DNA of 64,000 nt from Flaviflagellibacter rhizophilus (GCF_033898525.1 NZ_JAXAFJ010000012.1:1-64000), one strand, 5' to 3'. Numbered from the stretch's first letter, positions 1 through 9,218 are shown. Notes: a model not told the origin generated them from the letters alone. Made by a program: numbers and translations.

Positions 1-1935
1 GGCCGTCGGCGCCTCGGGAATGGACGGGTCGATGGTCACGGCCGGAAGCGAACCCAGCTGGCTTGTGTTACCCGCAAGGTCGGTCTGTCGCACCAGCACG
101 TCGCCGGTCTCGTATTCCCCGGCAGGCAGCTCGAAGCTTGTGCCTGCGCCGTCGAGCCAGGTGTCGCCACCGTCGGTGCTGTACTCCCAGCTCGCGCCGG
201 GCTCCAGGCCGCCGACATTGACCGTCGCATCGCTGGTGATGCCGTCGCCCGCAGTTCCCGTGTCAGTTGCGAGCGCGGCCGCCGGAGCCGCAGGCGGTAG
301 AATGTCGATCGTGGTCGCGGGCAGCGTATCGACGGGGCTGGTGTTGCCGGCGAGATCGGTCTGCCGAACCTGGATGTCTCCTGCTTCATAGCTGCCCGCC
401 GGCAGTTCGAAGCTTGTGCCGGTGCCGTCGAGCCAGGTCTCACCGCCGTCCAGGCTGTATTCCCAGGCAGTGCCGTCTTCGAGACCAGCTACCTGCACGG
501 TGGGATCGCTCGTGACGCCGTCGCCAGGCACGCCGGTGTCGGTCGCCAAAGCCGCCACGGGTGCTGCCGGTATCTCGAGATCGATGGTGACGGGAGGCAG
601 TGAGCCGACAAGGCTCGTATTGCCCGCGGGGTCCGTCTGGCGGACCAGCACGTCACCGCGCTCATAGGTGCCCGCCGGCAGTTCGAAGCTCGTGCCGTCG
701 CCGTCGTTCCAGGTGTCGCCGCCGTCGAAGCTGTACTCCCAGGTGGCGCCTTCTTCGAGGTTGCCCACCGTGATCGTCGCATCATTGGTGATGCCGTCCC
801 CGGGGAGACCGGTGTCAGTCGTCAGTGCTGCCGTAGGAGCCTCGGGCGGATCTTCGTCCGCGTCGGCATCAGCGTCGGCATCGGCATCGGCATCGGCATC
901 AGCGTCCGCATCAGCATCAGCGTCGGCGTCAGCGTCCGCATCAGCATCAGCATCAGCATCTGCGTCAGCATCCGCATCAGCATCAGCATCAGCATCAGCA
1001 TCAGCATCTGCGTCAGCATCTGCGTCAGCATCTGCGTCAGCATCCGCATCAGCGTCGGCGTCGGCGTCGGCGTCGGCGTCAGCATCAGCATCTGCATCTG
1101 CGTCAGCGTCAGCGTCAGCATCCGCATCAGCATCAGCATCAGCATCAGCGTCGGCGTCGGCGTCCGCATCCGCATCAGCGTCAGCGTCAGCATCCGCATC
1201 GGCGTCTGCATCAGCATCAGCATCAGCATCTGCGTCAGCATCCGCATCAGCATCAGCATCTGCATCTGCATCTGCGTCAGCATCCGCATCAGCGTCGGCG
1301 TCGGCGTCAGCATCAGCATCAGCATCTGCATCTGCGTCTGCGTCAGCATCCGCATCCGCATCAGCATCCGCATCAGCATCAGCATCAGCATCAGCGTCGG
1401 CGTCTGCATCCGCATCAGCATCTGCGTCAGCATCCGCATCAGCATCCGCATCAGCATCAGCATCAGCGTCGGCGTCTGCATCCGCATCAGCGTCGGCGTC
1501 GGCGTCGGCGTCCGCATCAGCGTCGCTATCATCGTCATCGCCGCTACCCACCGCGGCCGCTATTGCGGCGCCGCCAGCAAGCGCTCCGAGCAAGGGGATC
1601 AGAGGAGACACGCCTTCGCCATCCGCGATGAGCTGGTCCACAGACTCGATCTTGGCGTACCGGAAGTCGCCGGCACCGTCACCGCCCTGTACATGCCAGA
1701 GATCGCCGTTGGCGTCCTGCAGCACCAGATCGCTGTCCGTGCTGAAGAAGTTCTCGATTCGCATCACCTCGCCGGAGCGAAGGCGAACGATCAGTGCGTC
1801 GCCCTGGCGCTCCAAAGCCGCAACATCATTGGGACCAACCTGCAGGCGGATAACGCTTGCTGCGGAGACGGGGATCGAACCTCCCGCAATCGTCTGCGCA
1901 GAACCGCTAGCCTTGTTGATGATGGTCGCCGCCAT
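1..1935 (-). CDS. BapA-type giant surface adhesin, N-terminal part (cut by window edge)
   Basis: This is the N-terminal 645 codons of a very large secreted adhesin; the frame runs off the left edge without a stop. The start is the ATG whose complement is 1933-1935, preceded by AGGGGAAA. Residues 1-130 form the prefix typical of BapA-like biofilm proteins (begins MAATIINKASGSAQT, with RLRSGEVMRIENFF), followed by a hydrophobic Gly/Ala segment (LLGALAGGAAIAAAVG). Residues 138-360 are a perfect Asp-Ala repeat. Then come about three copies of a roughly 90-residue bacterial Ig-like domain, each with WEYS.DGG.TW, G.SFELPAGTYE and VRQTD.AGNTS. Such proteins usually leave by type I secretion through a C-terminal signal, which lies outside the window. 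Family assignment is firm; the name of the protein is not. Confidence 0.9.
   Translation of the reverse strand, partial: MAATIINKASGSAQTIAGGSIPVSAASVIRLQVGPNDVAALERQGDALIVRLRSGEVMRIENFFSTDSDLVLQDANGDLWHVQGGDGAGDFRYAKIESVDQLIADGEGVSPLIPLLGALAGGAAIAAAVGSGDDDDSDADADADADADADADADADADADADADADADADADADADADADADADADADADADADADADADADADADADADADADADADADADADADADADADADADADADADADADADADADADADADADADADADADADADADADADADADADADADADADADADADADADADADADADADADADADADADADADADADADADADADADADADADADADADADADADADEDPPEAPTAALTTDTGLPGDGITNDATITVGNLEEGATWEYSFDGGDTWNDGDGTSFELPAGTYERGDVLVRQTDPAGNTSLVGSLPPVTIDLEIPAAPVAALATDTGVPGDGVTSDPTVQVAGLEDGTAWEYSLDGGETWLDGTGTSFELPAGSYEAGDIQVRQTDLAGNTSPVDTLPATTIDILPPAAPAAALATDTGTAGDGITSDATVNVGGLEPGASWEYSTDGGDTWLDGAGTSFELPAGEYETGDVLVRQTDLAGNTSQLGSLPAVTIDPSIPEAPTA
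856..1524 (-). repeat. (Asp-Ala)n hexanucleotide repeat inside the adhesin gene
   Basis: On the coding strand this 669-bp tract is an uninterrupted run of GAY-GCN units giving 112 Asp and 111 Ala in strict alternation. The hexamers are not identical: the Ala third base takes all four values and Asp uses both codons, so the DNA is degenerate while the protein is perfectly periodic. The tract separates the N-terminal prefix from the Ig-like domains and should form a long, highly acidic linker. Confidence 0.95.
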
Positions 1936-2816
1936 GATGTTTCCCCTGTTCAAGCCCCAGACGAGCAAGCCCGCGACGCCATCGGCGTGAACGCGAACCG
2001 CATCTGCTTCCCGGTGGATTAGTCGATCAGGATCTTGGTGGCCGAGCGCCGCATTCTTCTTGCAGGCCGCGCTCAAGACGCCGCTGCGGTGCGAGAGCAC
2101 CTGCTTACTGCGAAGGACCAGTTCACTCTACCGCCCGTCCAGTTCAACCCCCTGGATTGCAGAGGCTGGACAATGGATGGGCATGTTACTGAGGGTATAG
2201 GCAAATATCGGAGCTGCTATGCTGAAACCGACTTGTGCTCTCCATAAGGATACACTGCGTCCAAAATATCACGGGCAGTGCGGCACCAGTTTTGGTCGAC
2301 TATTGCACTGTAATGTGCACGTTATTTGCTAAAATACGTCACGATGAGCCCGAGTGTATTCACTTTGTTAGAAGGCGGCGCATTCCTCCGTAGCGGTTCT
2401 GGTCCGAAAAGGCCTTCATCACGACCATGATGCGGTCAGATCCATCCTTGTCCCGCACCAGCAGGGCAAGATTGGATCGTTATCTGCGCCCGTGGATTGC
2501 CAAAACTGTCACGAGGCTTCTCGCGCAGACTACTGCAGCGGCGCTCGGATAAGCTGTCTCAGCATTGCAACGAGAGGTTGCAAAGAAACAAATCGTTAAG
2601 CAATGAGATCTGGCAGCAGTAGTTTTTTCGCAGCTCCGCCGCTTTAGATCAAGGCGTCCAGGTTTGCGCAAAGATCGGCGGGGTCCGAAAGGCTTATGGA
2701 TGCTATCTCGTTCTGGGAAGGAGGCGCTGGAGAAGCGCTCCCCCGGCAAGCGAGCAAACGTCTGGCGTTATACTCCGCCACTTTGTGCCTATACATCAGA
2801 GTTGGGGTCTGAGATT
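1936..2816. other. 881-bp divergent intergenic region between adhesin and pilus genes
   Basis: No convincing gene is visible. The region is less GC-rich than its flanks around 2250-2400 and must hold the divergent promoters for the adhesin and the pilus operon. A 38-codon minus-strand stretch ending at about 2368 reads like a coding remnant but follows directly on an in-frame stop and could not be assigned. An open plus-strand frame begins at 2664, but the signal peptide of the next gene begins only at 2817. Confidence 0.6.
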
Positions 2817-3320
2817 ATGCTAAGTCTTTCTTGGGCCGCCAGCAGGCCATCGTCCGCGGCTGCCATCCTTCTGGCGGCGGGCATCTTCTCTGGACCGGCC
2901 AGTGCGCAAACTGCGACAGCGGACCTTCAGGTCCGCATGCAGATCACGGGCGGCTGCGCCATCGAGAACGTCGCCCCGGTCGATTTCGGCACCGAGGCCC
3001 TCCTGACAGAGGAGTTCGAGGCGACCGGAAGCTTCGACGTGCGCTGCACCAATGCGCTGCCCTACGATGTTGCGCTCAGCAACGGCGCGAACGCGGCCGG
3101 GGAAGTCCGGCGCATGGCGGCAGCCGGCGAGTTCATCGAGTACGAGCTCTACAGCAATGCCGGCCGCACGATCGTCTGGGGCGACGACACAGGCGAGATC
3201 GTCGAAGGCACCGGCAACGGCGTTGCGCAGCCCTACACCGTCTATGGCGAGGTGCCGCCGCAGACCACGCCGACCGCAGGCCTGTACACCGACACGGTCA
3301 CGATCACCGTCACCTATTGA
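2817..3320 (+). CDS. Spore coat U (SCPU) domain pilus subunit
   Basis: A 167-residue secreted protein of the spore coat U family, which supplies the subunits of archaic (Csu-type) chaperone-usher pili. The ATG at 2817 is chosen over the upstream start at 2664 because it directly begins a signal peptide (hydrophobic AAAILLAAGIFSG, cleavage near ASAQ). The mature part has the family layout: an early Cys (GGCAIENV), a second Cys in DVRCTNALPYDV, the Y-E-L-Y-S-N-A-G-R-T strand and the C-terminal GLYTDTVTITVTY donor-type strand ending at the last residue. It is the first gene of a four-gene operon and is probably the main or shaft subunit. Confidence 0.9.
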   Translation: MLSLSWAASRPSSAAAILLAAGIFSGPASAQTATADLQVRMQITGGCAIENVAPVDFGTEALLTEEFEATGSFDVRCTNALPYDVALSNGANAAGEVRRMAAAGEFIEYELYSNAGRTIVWGDDTGEIVEGTGNGVAQPYTVYGEVPPQTTPTAGLYTDTVTITVTY

Positions 3321-3334
3321 GGTCGAGGTCCGGC

Positions 3335-4042
3335 GTGTCGAGACAGTGTCTGTTTGCGTTTCTCTTCCTTGTTTCGCCCACGCTCGCGCAGGCTGCGGCC
3401 CTTCACGTCTCACCGGTGCTGATCGAGAAGACGGCGCCGGCGGCGGCCGCTGCGCTCACCGTCCGCAATGCCGGGGCTGAGCCCATGACGGTGCAGACCC
3501 GGGTTTTCCGGTGGGTGCAGGTGGGCGGTGAGGACAAGCTCGAGCCGACGGCTGATATCGCCGTCAGCCCGCCCATGATGAAGCTCCAGCCAGGCGTGGA
3601 CAATGTTGTGCGCATCGTCCGCACATCCAAGCAGCCCATCGTCTCCGAGCAAAGCTATCGCGTGGTCGTCGACGAGCTTCCGGTCGCCGGACGGGCACGT
3701 TCGGGGACGGTAAACTTTCTCGTCAGGCATTCCATTCCCGTCTTCTTCCGCCCGCCCACGGAAACCCCGCCAGCCGCCGACTGGCTGGCGACGCGCTCGG
3801 GCCGACAGATCACCTTGACCCTCAACAACAGGGGGCAGCGCCGCCTGCGCGTTGCGGATCTTCTCGTGAAGGATGCGTCCGGCGCAAAGGTCGCACAGAA
3901 TTCAGGCCTGGTCGGCTATGCCCTCGCCGGCTCCACGGTGCGCTGGACGCTGCCCGCAAGTGGCGGCGCCGGGCCCTACAACATCGAGGCAACGAGCGAG
4001 AGCGGGGCCATCCGTGCCAAGGCTGGCCAGGCTCCTCGCTAG
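3335..4042 (+). CDS. Periplasmic pilus assembly chaperone (PapD-like)
   Basis: A 235-residue fimbrial chaperone that would hold SCPU subunits in the periplasm by donor-strand complementation and deliver them to the usher. The GTG start at 3335 has GAGG six bases upstream and begins a signal peptide (CLFAFLFLVSPTLAQAA). The N-terminal Ig-like domain carries the chaperone signature region (PPMMKLQPGVDNVVRIVR, then EQSYRVVVDELP). The C-terminal domain (VNFLVRHSIPVFF, LTLNNRGQRRLRV) is complete. It lies 14 bp after the subunit gene and its 3' end overlaps the usher start by 29 bp, which indicates co-translation. Confidence 0.9.
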   Translation: MSRQCLFAFLFLVSPTLAQAAALHVSPVLIEKTAPAAAAALTVRNAGAEPMTVQTRVFRWVQVGGEDKLEPTADIAVSPPMMKLQPGVDNVVRIVRTSKQPIVSEQSYRVVVDELPVAGRARSGTVNFLVRHSIPVFFRPPTETPPAADWLATRSGRQITLTLNNRGQRRLRVADLLVKDASGAKVAQNSGLVGYALAGSTVRWTLPASGGAGPYNIEATSESGAIRAKAGQAPR

Positions 4043-6413
4043 CGCGTTGTTTCTCGGCTTTGCAGTGCCCGAAGCTGCCGCGCAGGTGGTGCCTGCGCTG
4101 GACGCCGTGCCGGCCGAGGCAGCGTTCCCGGCCGATCTGCAACTCGAAATCTTCATCAACGAGACCTCGACGGGCCTGATTGCGTCGCTGCGCCAGGAGG
4201 CGAACGGCACGCTCTGGATGCCGCGCGACCAGCTCCACAATGTCGGGATCGCACCGCCAGCAGGCGCCGCAGCCGATGGGCTGGTTCCGCTCGATGCGCT
4301 TACGGGCATCCATGTCCGTTATGACGAAGCCACGCAGGCCCTGCATTTCACCGCGGGCGATGCCCAGCGGGTGCGTAAGATGCTCGATGCGCGCCGTCGT
4401 GCGGAGACACCGGAGCCGCAGCGGGGAACCGGCGCCCTCGTGAACTACACCCTGTTCGCGAACTTCAATGAGAATGCCTGGGATCGCGTGCCCTCCTACA
4501 CCGGAGCCTCGGGCCTGTTCGACAGCCGCGTCTTTTCGAGCTTCGGCACCCTGTCTCAGACGGTGGTCGGGCGCGTCGAGGACGACTTCAATGTCCCGGC
4601 CTTTAAGAGGCTTGACACCAGCTGGAGCTATTCGGATCCGGAGCGGCTCGCCACCTATAGGGCGGGCGATCTTGTGACGAGCGGTGTGAGCTGGAGCCGC
4701 CCCCTCCGCGTCGGCGGCGCACAGATGTCCCGGAATTTCGGCCTGCGCCCCGATCTCGTCACCATGCCGGTGCCGCTGCTCTCGGGAAGCGCCGCCGTGC
4801 CGTCCACGGTGGATGTGATCGTCAACAACAACCGCGCCTTCTCCGACAAGGTGCTGGGCGGTCCGTTCCAGATCTCCAACCTGCCGATACAATCCGGACC
4901 GGGACAGGCCCGCGTGGTGGTGCGCGACGTGCTGGGCCGCGAGACGGTCCAGGACGTCTCGTTCTACGCAACGCCGCGTCTGCTGGCTGACGGCCTGCTG
5001 GACTACTCTGTGGAAGCGGGCTTCGCGCGAAGCAGTTTCGGATTGCGCTCATGGGATTACGACGACACTCCCATCGCATCCGCCACCGCCCGCTATGGCC
5101 TCAACGACTGGCTGACCCTGGAGAGCCATGGGGAGGGCGGCACCGATTTCATCAATGGAGGCCTGGGCGGTGTCTTCGGCCTCGGCCGTTTCGGTGTGGG
5201 TTCCCTCGCAGCAGCGGCAAGCAACAGCGGCGAAGGTGTCGGCGCGCAATTCGCGGGCACAGTCCAGATCGAGCTCGGCGGTTGGGTGGCACAGTTCCGC
5301 ACCCAGCGGACACTGGGCGACTATGACGACGCCGCCTCGGTGACCGACCGCGCGCGCTTCAGGGACGAACTGGCCAGGCATACTCGCACCTGGGATCCCC
5401 GCCCCGCGAAAGCGCTGGACCAGGCAGCGCTCTCCATCCCCATGCCCTTCGACGGCACCTCCCTGAACGTCTCGCTGACACGGCTGGAGGAGGCAAACGG
5501 CAAAACCTCGACGCTGGTGGAGGGCACCTACAGCCGTCCACTCTTCGGCGGCAGCACCGGCTTCATCTCTGCACATGCCGACATCGAGGATGGCGGGAGA
5601 TATGGGCTGTTCGCGGGCTTGAGCATTCCCCTCGGTCCCTCCACCTCCGCCTATGTCGGCGCCCAGAGCAGCGGCCAGGGCACCAGCCTCACGGCGGATG
5701 CCGTGCGCTATCTCGGCTCGGCGCCGGGCGACTACGGCTGGCGGGTCCGTGCCGCCAAGGGGCAGGTCGATGGCGGCTCGGCTGCGGTGAGCTACCGCAC
5801 CTCGGCGGCCAAGCTTTCGGTGGGAGGTCAGGCCCGCGACGGCTACAGCGAAGTCACGGCAGAGGTGGAGGGCGCCGTCGGCTTCATGGCCGGAGATGTC
5901 TTCTTCACCAACCGCATCGACGACGCGTTCGCCGTGGTGGATGCCGGGGTGCCGGGTGTCGATGTAATGCACGAGAACCGCGTCATTGGGCGCACCGGCC
6001 GGTCCGGAAAGGCCCTCGTTCCGGAGCTCCGTTCTTGGGACACAAACGAGATTGCGATCGATCCCACGAACCTGCCCTTGCAGACCTTCGTCAGCGAGAC
6101 ACGGCAGAAGATCGTGCCTGCGGAGAGCGGCGGAGTGCTCGTGCGGTTCGGCTCGGACACGGGCGCCACCTCGGCCCTCATCGTCCTGCGCGGTGCGGAC
6201 GGCAGTCCGGTACCTGTCGGTTCGACGGTGCTCCTGGATGGAGCGTCTGAGCCGGCCATCGTCGGCTATGACGGCGAGACGTTCCTGAGCGGCCTCAAGC
6301 CATCGAACACGCTGTCCGTCCATCCCGGTATCGGCGAGCCTTGTGCGGCGCACTTCGACTTCAAACCGGAAGGCAACGGCACCATCGCGCGCCGGGAGGT
6401 CATCTGCCAATGA
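4014..6413 (+). CDS. Outer membrane usher of the SCPU pilus
   Basis: A 799-residue outer-membrane usher, the pore that receives chaperone-subunit complexes and polymerises the pilus. The GTG at 4014 begins a signal peptide (LARLLASALFLGFAVPEAAAQ). The order is: N-terminal periplasmic domain (LQLEIFINETSTGLIASLRQ), a long region of alternating amphipathic strands typical of the 24-strand barrel, an internal plug-like segment (PSTVDVIVNNNRAFSDKVLGG, GPGQARVVVRDVLGRE), and C-terminal domains (VSETRQKIVPAESGGVLVRF). The length is normal for the archaic class. The stop codon overlaps the start of the tip-subunit gene (ATGA). Confidence 0.9.
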   Translation: MPRLARLLASALFLGFAVPEAAAQVVPALDAVPAEAAFPADLQLEIFINETSTGLIASLRQEANGTLWMPRDQLHNVGIAPPAGAAADGLVPLDALTGIHVRYDEATQALHFTAGDAQRVRKMLDARRRAETPEPQRGTGALVNYTLFANFNENAWDRVPSYTGASGLFDSRVFSSFGTLSQTVVGRVEDDFNVPAFKRLDTSWSYSDPERLATYRAGDLVTSGVSWSRPLRVGGAQMSRNFGLRPDLVTMPVPLLSGSAAVPSTVDVIVNNNRAFSDKVLGGPFQISNLPIQSGPGQARVVVRDVLGRETVQDVSFYATPRLLADGLLDYSVEAGFARSSFGLRSWDYDDTPIASATARYGLNDWLTLESHGEGGTDFINGGLGGVFGLGRFGVGSLAAAASNSGEGVGAQFAGTVQIELGGWVAQFRTQRTLGDYDDAASVTDRARFRDELARHTRTWDPRPAKALDQAALSIPMPFDGTSLNVSLTRLEEANGKTSTLVEGTYSRPLFGGSTGFISAHADIEDGGRYGLFAGLSIPLGPSTSAYVGAQSSGQGTSLTADAVRYLGSAPGDYGWRVRAAKGQVDGGSAAVSYRTSAAKLSVGGQARDGYSEVTAEVEGAVGFMAGDVFFTNRIDDAFAVVDAGVPGVDVMHENRVIGRTGRSGKALVPELRSWDTNEIAIDPTNLPLQTFVSETRQKIVPAESGGVLVRFGSDTGATSALIVLRGADGSPVPVGSTVLLDGASEPAIVGYDGETFLSGLKPSNTLSVHPGIGEPCAAHFDFKPEGNGTIARREVICQ

Positions 6414-7375
6414 CGACATGGCTACGGACATTCCTGCTCGTGCCGCTGTTCATGATGGCGGCGCTGTCCATGGCCAGCGCTCAGAACTGCAATGCCCAGA
6501 CCACCATCACGTCGCCGATCAGCTTCAGCGCAACGAACATCCTCTCGGGCGCTGCCATCAACACCAGCGGCACCCTGAGCATCCGCTGCACCGGCCTGCT
6601 GGGGCTGACGCAAGTCTGCGTGAGCTTTCCGGCCGGAAGCGGTGGCACCGTTGGCGGCACTCGCCAGATGACGCGCGAGGGCGGAACCGAAAAGCTGCAA
6701 TACAGGCTCTATCAGGACACGGCGCGTACGATCCCCTGGGGGTCGGTCAGCGATACGCAGCTGGGCACTGTGCCAGGAAATACGGTATTGTTGGTGCTTG
6801 GCGGGGGAGGCACCGCCACCCGCCCGATCTACGGGCAGATACTTGCAAACCAGCAGACAGTGCCCGCCGGGACCTACTCGGAGACGATCTCGACGAGCAT
6901 CAATTTCGGGACGGTCTCGGCACTGACGGGATGCACCGGTCTTCTCACGACGACGGTGGCAGGCCCCTCGTTCCGCGTTCAGGCCGAAGTTGGCAAGAGC
7001 TGTCAGTTGAGCGTTCCCCAGGCCGTCGATTTCGGAGCGGTGTCGTTCCTGAGCGCCGTCCGCGACGCCGAAGGGCGGCTCCAGGTGCGCTGCACTAGCG
7101 GCACGCCTTTCCGAGTGGGACTAGGGGCGGGCAGCGTCCTCGGAGCCACCGTCAACACGCGCCGCATGAGCGGCCCAGGGGGCGCCAGCATCGCCTACAG
7201 CCTGTTCCGTAACGCCGATCGCACCTCCGTGTGGGGCACGGCCACCAACGATCTCTACGCCAACAGCGGCACTGGGCTACCGCTCAGCGTGCAGGTGTTC
7301 GGCCGCGTCAATCCGCAGGCAACTCCCCCGGTCGGCCTCTATCAGGACACCGTGGTGGTCACACTCACCTACTAA
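6410..7375 (+). CDS. Two-domain SCPU protein, likely pilus tip subunit (CsuE-like)
   Basis: A 321-residue secreted protein with two spore coat U domains in tandem (about residues 25-165 and 190-321), the layout of the tip adhesin in Csu-type pili. The ATG overlaps the usher stop (ATGA), with GGGAGGT upstream. A signal peptide (FLLVPLFMMAALSMASAQ) precedes a Cys-containing first domain (NCNAQTT, IRCTGLLG). The second domain begins at SCQLSVPQAVDFG and ends in LYQDTVVVTLTY, the same ending as the single-domain subunit encoded at 2817-3320. Its last position in the operon and double domain argue for a tip rather than a shaft role; that is inference. Confidence 0.85.
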   Translation: MTTWLRTFLLVPLFMMAALSMASAQNCNAQTTITSPISFSATNILSGAAINTSGTLSIRCTGLLGLTQVCVSFPAGSGGTVGGTRQMTREGGTEKLQYRLYQDTARTIPWGSVSDTQLGTVPGNTVLLVLGGGGTATRPIYGQILANQQTVPAGTYSETISTSINFGTVSALTGCTGLLTTTVAGPSFRVQAEVGKSCQLSVPQAVDFGAVSFLSAVRDAEGRLQVRCTSGTPFRVGLGAGSVLGATVNTRRMSGPGGASIAYSLFRNADRTSVWGTATNDLYANSGTGLPLSVQVFGRVNPQATPPVGLYQDTVVVTLTY

Positions 7376-7577
7376 CTGAGATCAAGGTCAAATTCGCGCA
7401 CGCAGATCTCGCTGTCCGATAAACAAGCGTCTCGGCGTCAGCCGGTCGGCGTTCCTCACCTACTTCCCCGCCGCACGGGCGGGATACAAGGACGAGAAGG
7501 TTTGAAGCGATCGAGCGTCGGAGACGTTGGACTGCTGAAAATGGACGTGTTTGTAGGACGAGTGATCTCGCTGGTGC

Positions 7578-7910
7578 CTAGGCAGACGAGTTCGGTTCAA
7601 GATGCGCTGATGCCCGCCGCCACCGCTTCATCAGCGGCTTGTTCCGCGGCAACGCGGTGACGACATGGCCGCCGCTAACCAGCACAAAGTACCTCTCGTG
7701 GATCCGCGTGTTGAGGATCGAGTAGACGACACGGTCCTTCCCCGTCCGGCGTACTTCGATCGCCCTTCCACTTTCGATGTCGTTCATCATCTGAGAGAAC
7801 TCGCCGGGCCCGAGAACGATTCCATAGCGTTCGAGAAGCCGCTTGTGGAAATGCCAATGGTGTTGAGGGATCACCTTCCCGAGCCATCGCTCATCGAAGT
7901 ACCCACTCAC
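7578..7910 (-). CDS. Small protein paired with an XRE regulator, function unknown
   Basis: A 110-residue basic, probably cytoplasmic protein without signal peptide or membrane segment. It is rich in His and aromatic residues near the N-terminus (PQHHWHFHKRLLERYG) and ends in a strand-like core (IHERYFVLVSGGHVVTALP) of the kind seen in small mRNA-interferase or phage accessory folds, but I do not recognise the family. It is encoded directly after the XRE regulator with a 4-bp ATGA overlap, so the two are co-translated. A toxin-antitoxin-like pair is possible but unproven. Confidence 0.65.
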   Translation of the reverse strand: MSGYFDERWLGKVIPQHHWHFHKRLLERYGIVLGPGEFSQMMNDIESGRAIEVRRTGKDRVVYSILNTRIHERYFVLVSGGHVVTALPRNKPLMKRWRRASAHLEPNSSA

Positions 7911-8320
7911 TTTCCGAAAATCCCGCGGATTGCCGAGCGCGCCCTCGTGGTGAGAGCCGGGTTCTTGTGGTCGGAAGCACTGCGGATTTCCTCCAGCCAG
8001 GCTACCTCGTTCTCACTCACGATAGTCCCGAAAATCTGCCTGATCGCTGTCTCGGTAGTGCTGCCACCGAGCTGTTCCAGCGCCAAGACGAAAAGCAGAC
8101 GCGGGTCGCATTCGAGTGCCTTCGCCAACGCAGGAACCCTGTCCAAAGGCAGCTTAGCCTTGCCTGCCTTGATGATCGCCAACATGTTCGGATTGGGGAA
8201 TCCTGCCTCCGCCGCAATCTGCGACTGAGTCTTCCTCGGCTTCATCTCCAGAATGCGATGGGAGAGATATTTCGGAAGACGCGTGTCCCCAAATGCAGTA
8301 CTAATTGAGTTCTTGTGCAT
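7907..8320 (-). CDS. XRE-family transcriptional regulator
   Basis: A 137-residue protein with a helix-turn-helix of the XRE/Cro type at roughly residues 30-75 (TQSQIAAEAGFPNPNMLAIIK, then LPLDRVPALAKALECDP), followed by a helical C-terminal part. The ATG at 8320 follows an AT-rich region containing an 8-bp inverted repeat, a likely operator for its own promoter. It is the first gene of a two-gene minus-strand operon. Base composition of the leader is much more AT-rich than the core genome, in line with acquired DNA. Confidence 0.85.
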   Translation of the reverse strand: MHKNSISTAFGDTRLPKYLSHRILEMKPRKTQSQIAAEAGFPNPNMLAIIKAGKAKLPLDRVPALAKALECDPRLLFVLALEQLGGSTTETAIRQIFGTIVSENEVAWLEEIRSASDHKNPALTTRARSAIRGIFGK

Positions 8321-8327
8321 GACTTAT

Positions 8328-8359
8328 CTCGCTATGATATATACTTTGTTTATAGCGAG
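8328..8359. promoter_or_regulatory. Inverted repeat, candidate operator of the XRE operon
   Basis: CTCGCTAT at 8328-8335 and its exact complement ATAGCGAG at 8352-8359 flank a 16-bp AT-rich spacer (with TATA-like hexamers) just 8-39 bp upstream of the regulator start codon. Position and symmetry fit an autoregulatory operator overlapping the promoter. Confidence 0.6.
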
Positions 8360-9218
8360 TACTTGATGGGACTGCTTCGGGATCACGCGCTTGCATGATC
8401 TGAGTGTCGTCGCGGCTTACTCTGATGTTCTCGGACACACAGGATCTTGGACGATCGTCGGGAGCATTGAGACATGCCGGTGATTAGGAAAGGCGCTTGC
8501 AAGGGCTCCGCCGGTGCAGAGCAGCACGCGTGTTGCCAAAGGGAGCCAGCGAAGTCCTAGGTAAACCCTTGAGCCGCATGGGGATGGGGGTAGTGCCCCG
8601 AACCGCCGGGCAGCCTATCCTCCGCTCTGGAGGTGGACAGATGCCGGAAGCAAGATCGCTGGAACCTACCCGCCCAGCATCTCAGCGTGAAACGCTATCC
8701 CTCGCAGAATGCATTGCTCGACCTGCCGGACGTGAAATCTGTTTAGCGTCAGGAACGGCCCCTGGCGCGGCCGCGGGATAGCCGACATTCGATGGCTTGT
8801 CTGAGCGCAGCGGAGCGGCTCCACCAGCGATCTGAATGCGGACGTACTTACAGATCAACAGGGAAGCAGCAAGAGCAAGCAGGCAGCTCTCCTACGCAAT
8901 ACGAGGGCGCTGCTATCGGACGACTTTCAGCGCTCACCCTGATGCAAATCCAGATGGAGTTCCAAGAGAGGAAAGCCTCATCCAGCTTGATCATAAATAG
9001 CTAATCCGCGGACCGTCACTGAAGCAATTATGTCTGCAGAGAGACAGGTGACGCTTGCCGGCGCCGTCCCAGTGAAGCGCAACTGAGGGAGCATGTAGAC
9101 ACGCGACGCCAATTGATCTGCGCATGTGCCAACGTGCTCCACAGGCAGTTGTCCTGTCAGCCCGAGATGGCCGCCGCAATTGATCCTGCCAGCCTATCGC
9201 ATGATCCCAGTGCGATCC
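8360..9218. other. Non-coding or degraded stretch upstream of the XRE operon
   Basis: No reading frame here shows a recognisable domain, a good ribosome site or a coding pattern. Open frames of 70-94 codons occur on the plus strand at 8497-8781 and 8792-9004 but have skewed, unstructured translations. The region reads as decayed DNA between the XRE pair and the TctA remnant. Confidence 0.5.

Noticed and set aside
850..1530. Repeat tract as a possible CRISPR array
   Set aside because: The units are 6 bp with no spacers, and the tract is coding.
822..1538. 238-codon minus-strand frame of Met/Leu/Thr/Pro repeats
   Set aside because: A shifted reading of the same hexamer repeat; hexanucleotide repeats without stops stay open in several frames.
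668..1990. 440-codon plus-strand frame of Ser-Ala repeats
   Set aside because: It is the antisense shadow of the Asp-Ala tract. The flanking minus-strand frame encodes recognisable BapA prefix and Ig-like domains with a ribosome site, while the plus-strand flanks encode nothing.
2664..2816. N-terminal extension of the SCPU subunit from the ATG at 2664
   Set aside because: It would place 51 charged residues before an otherwise normal signal peptide; the ATG at 2817 starts the signal directly.
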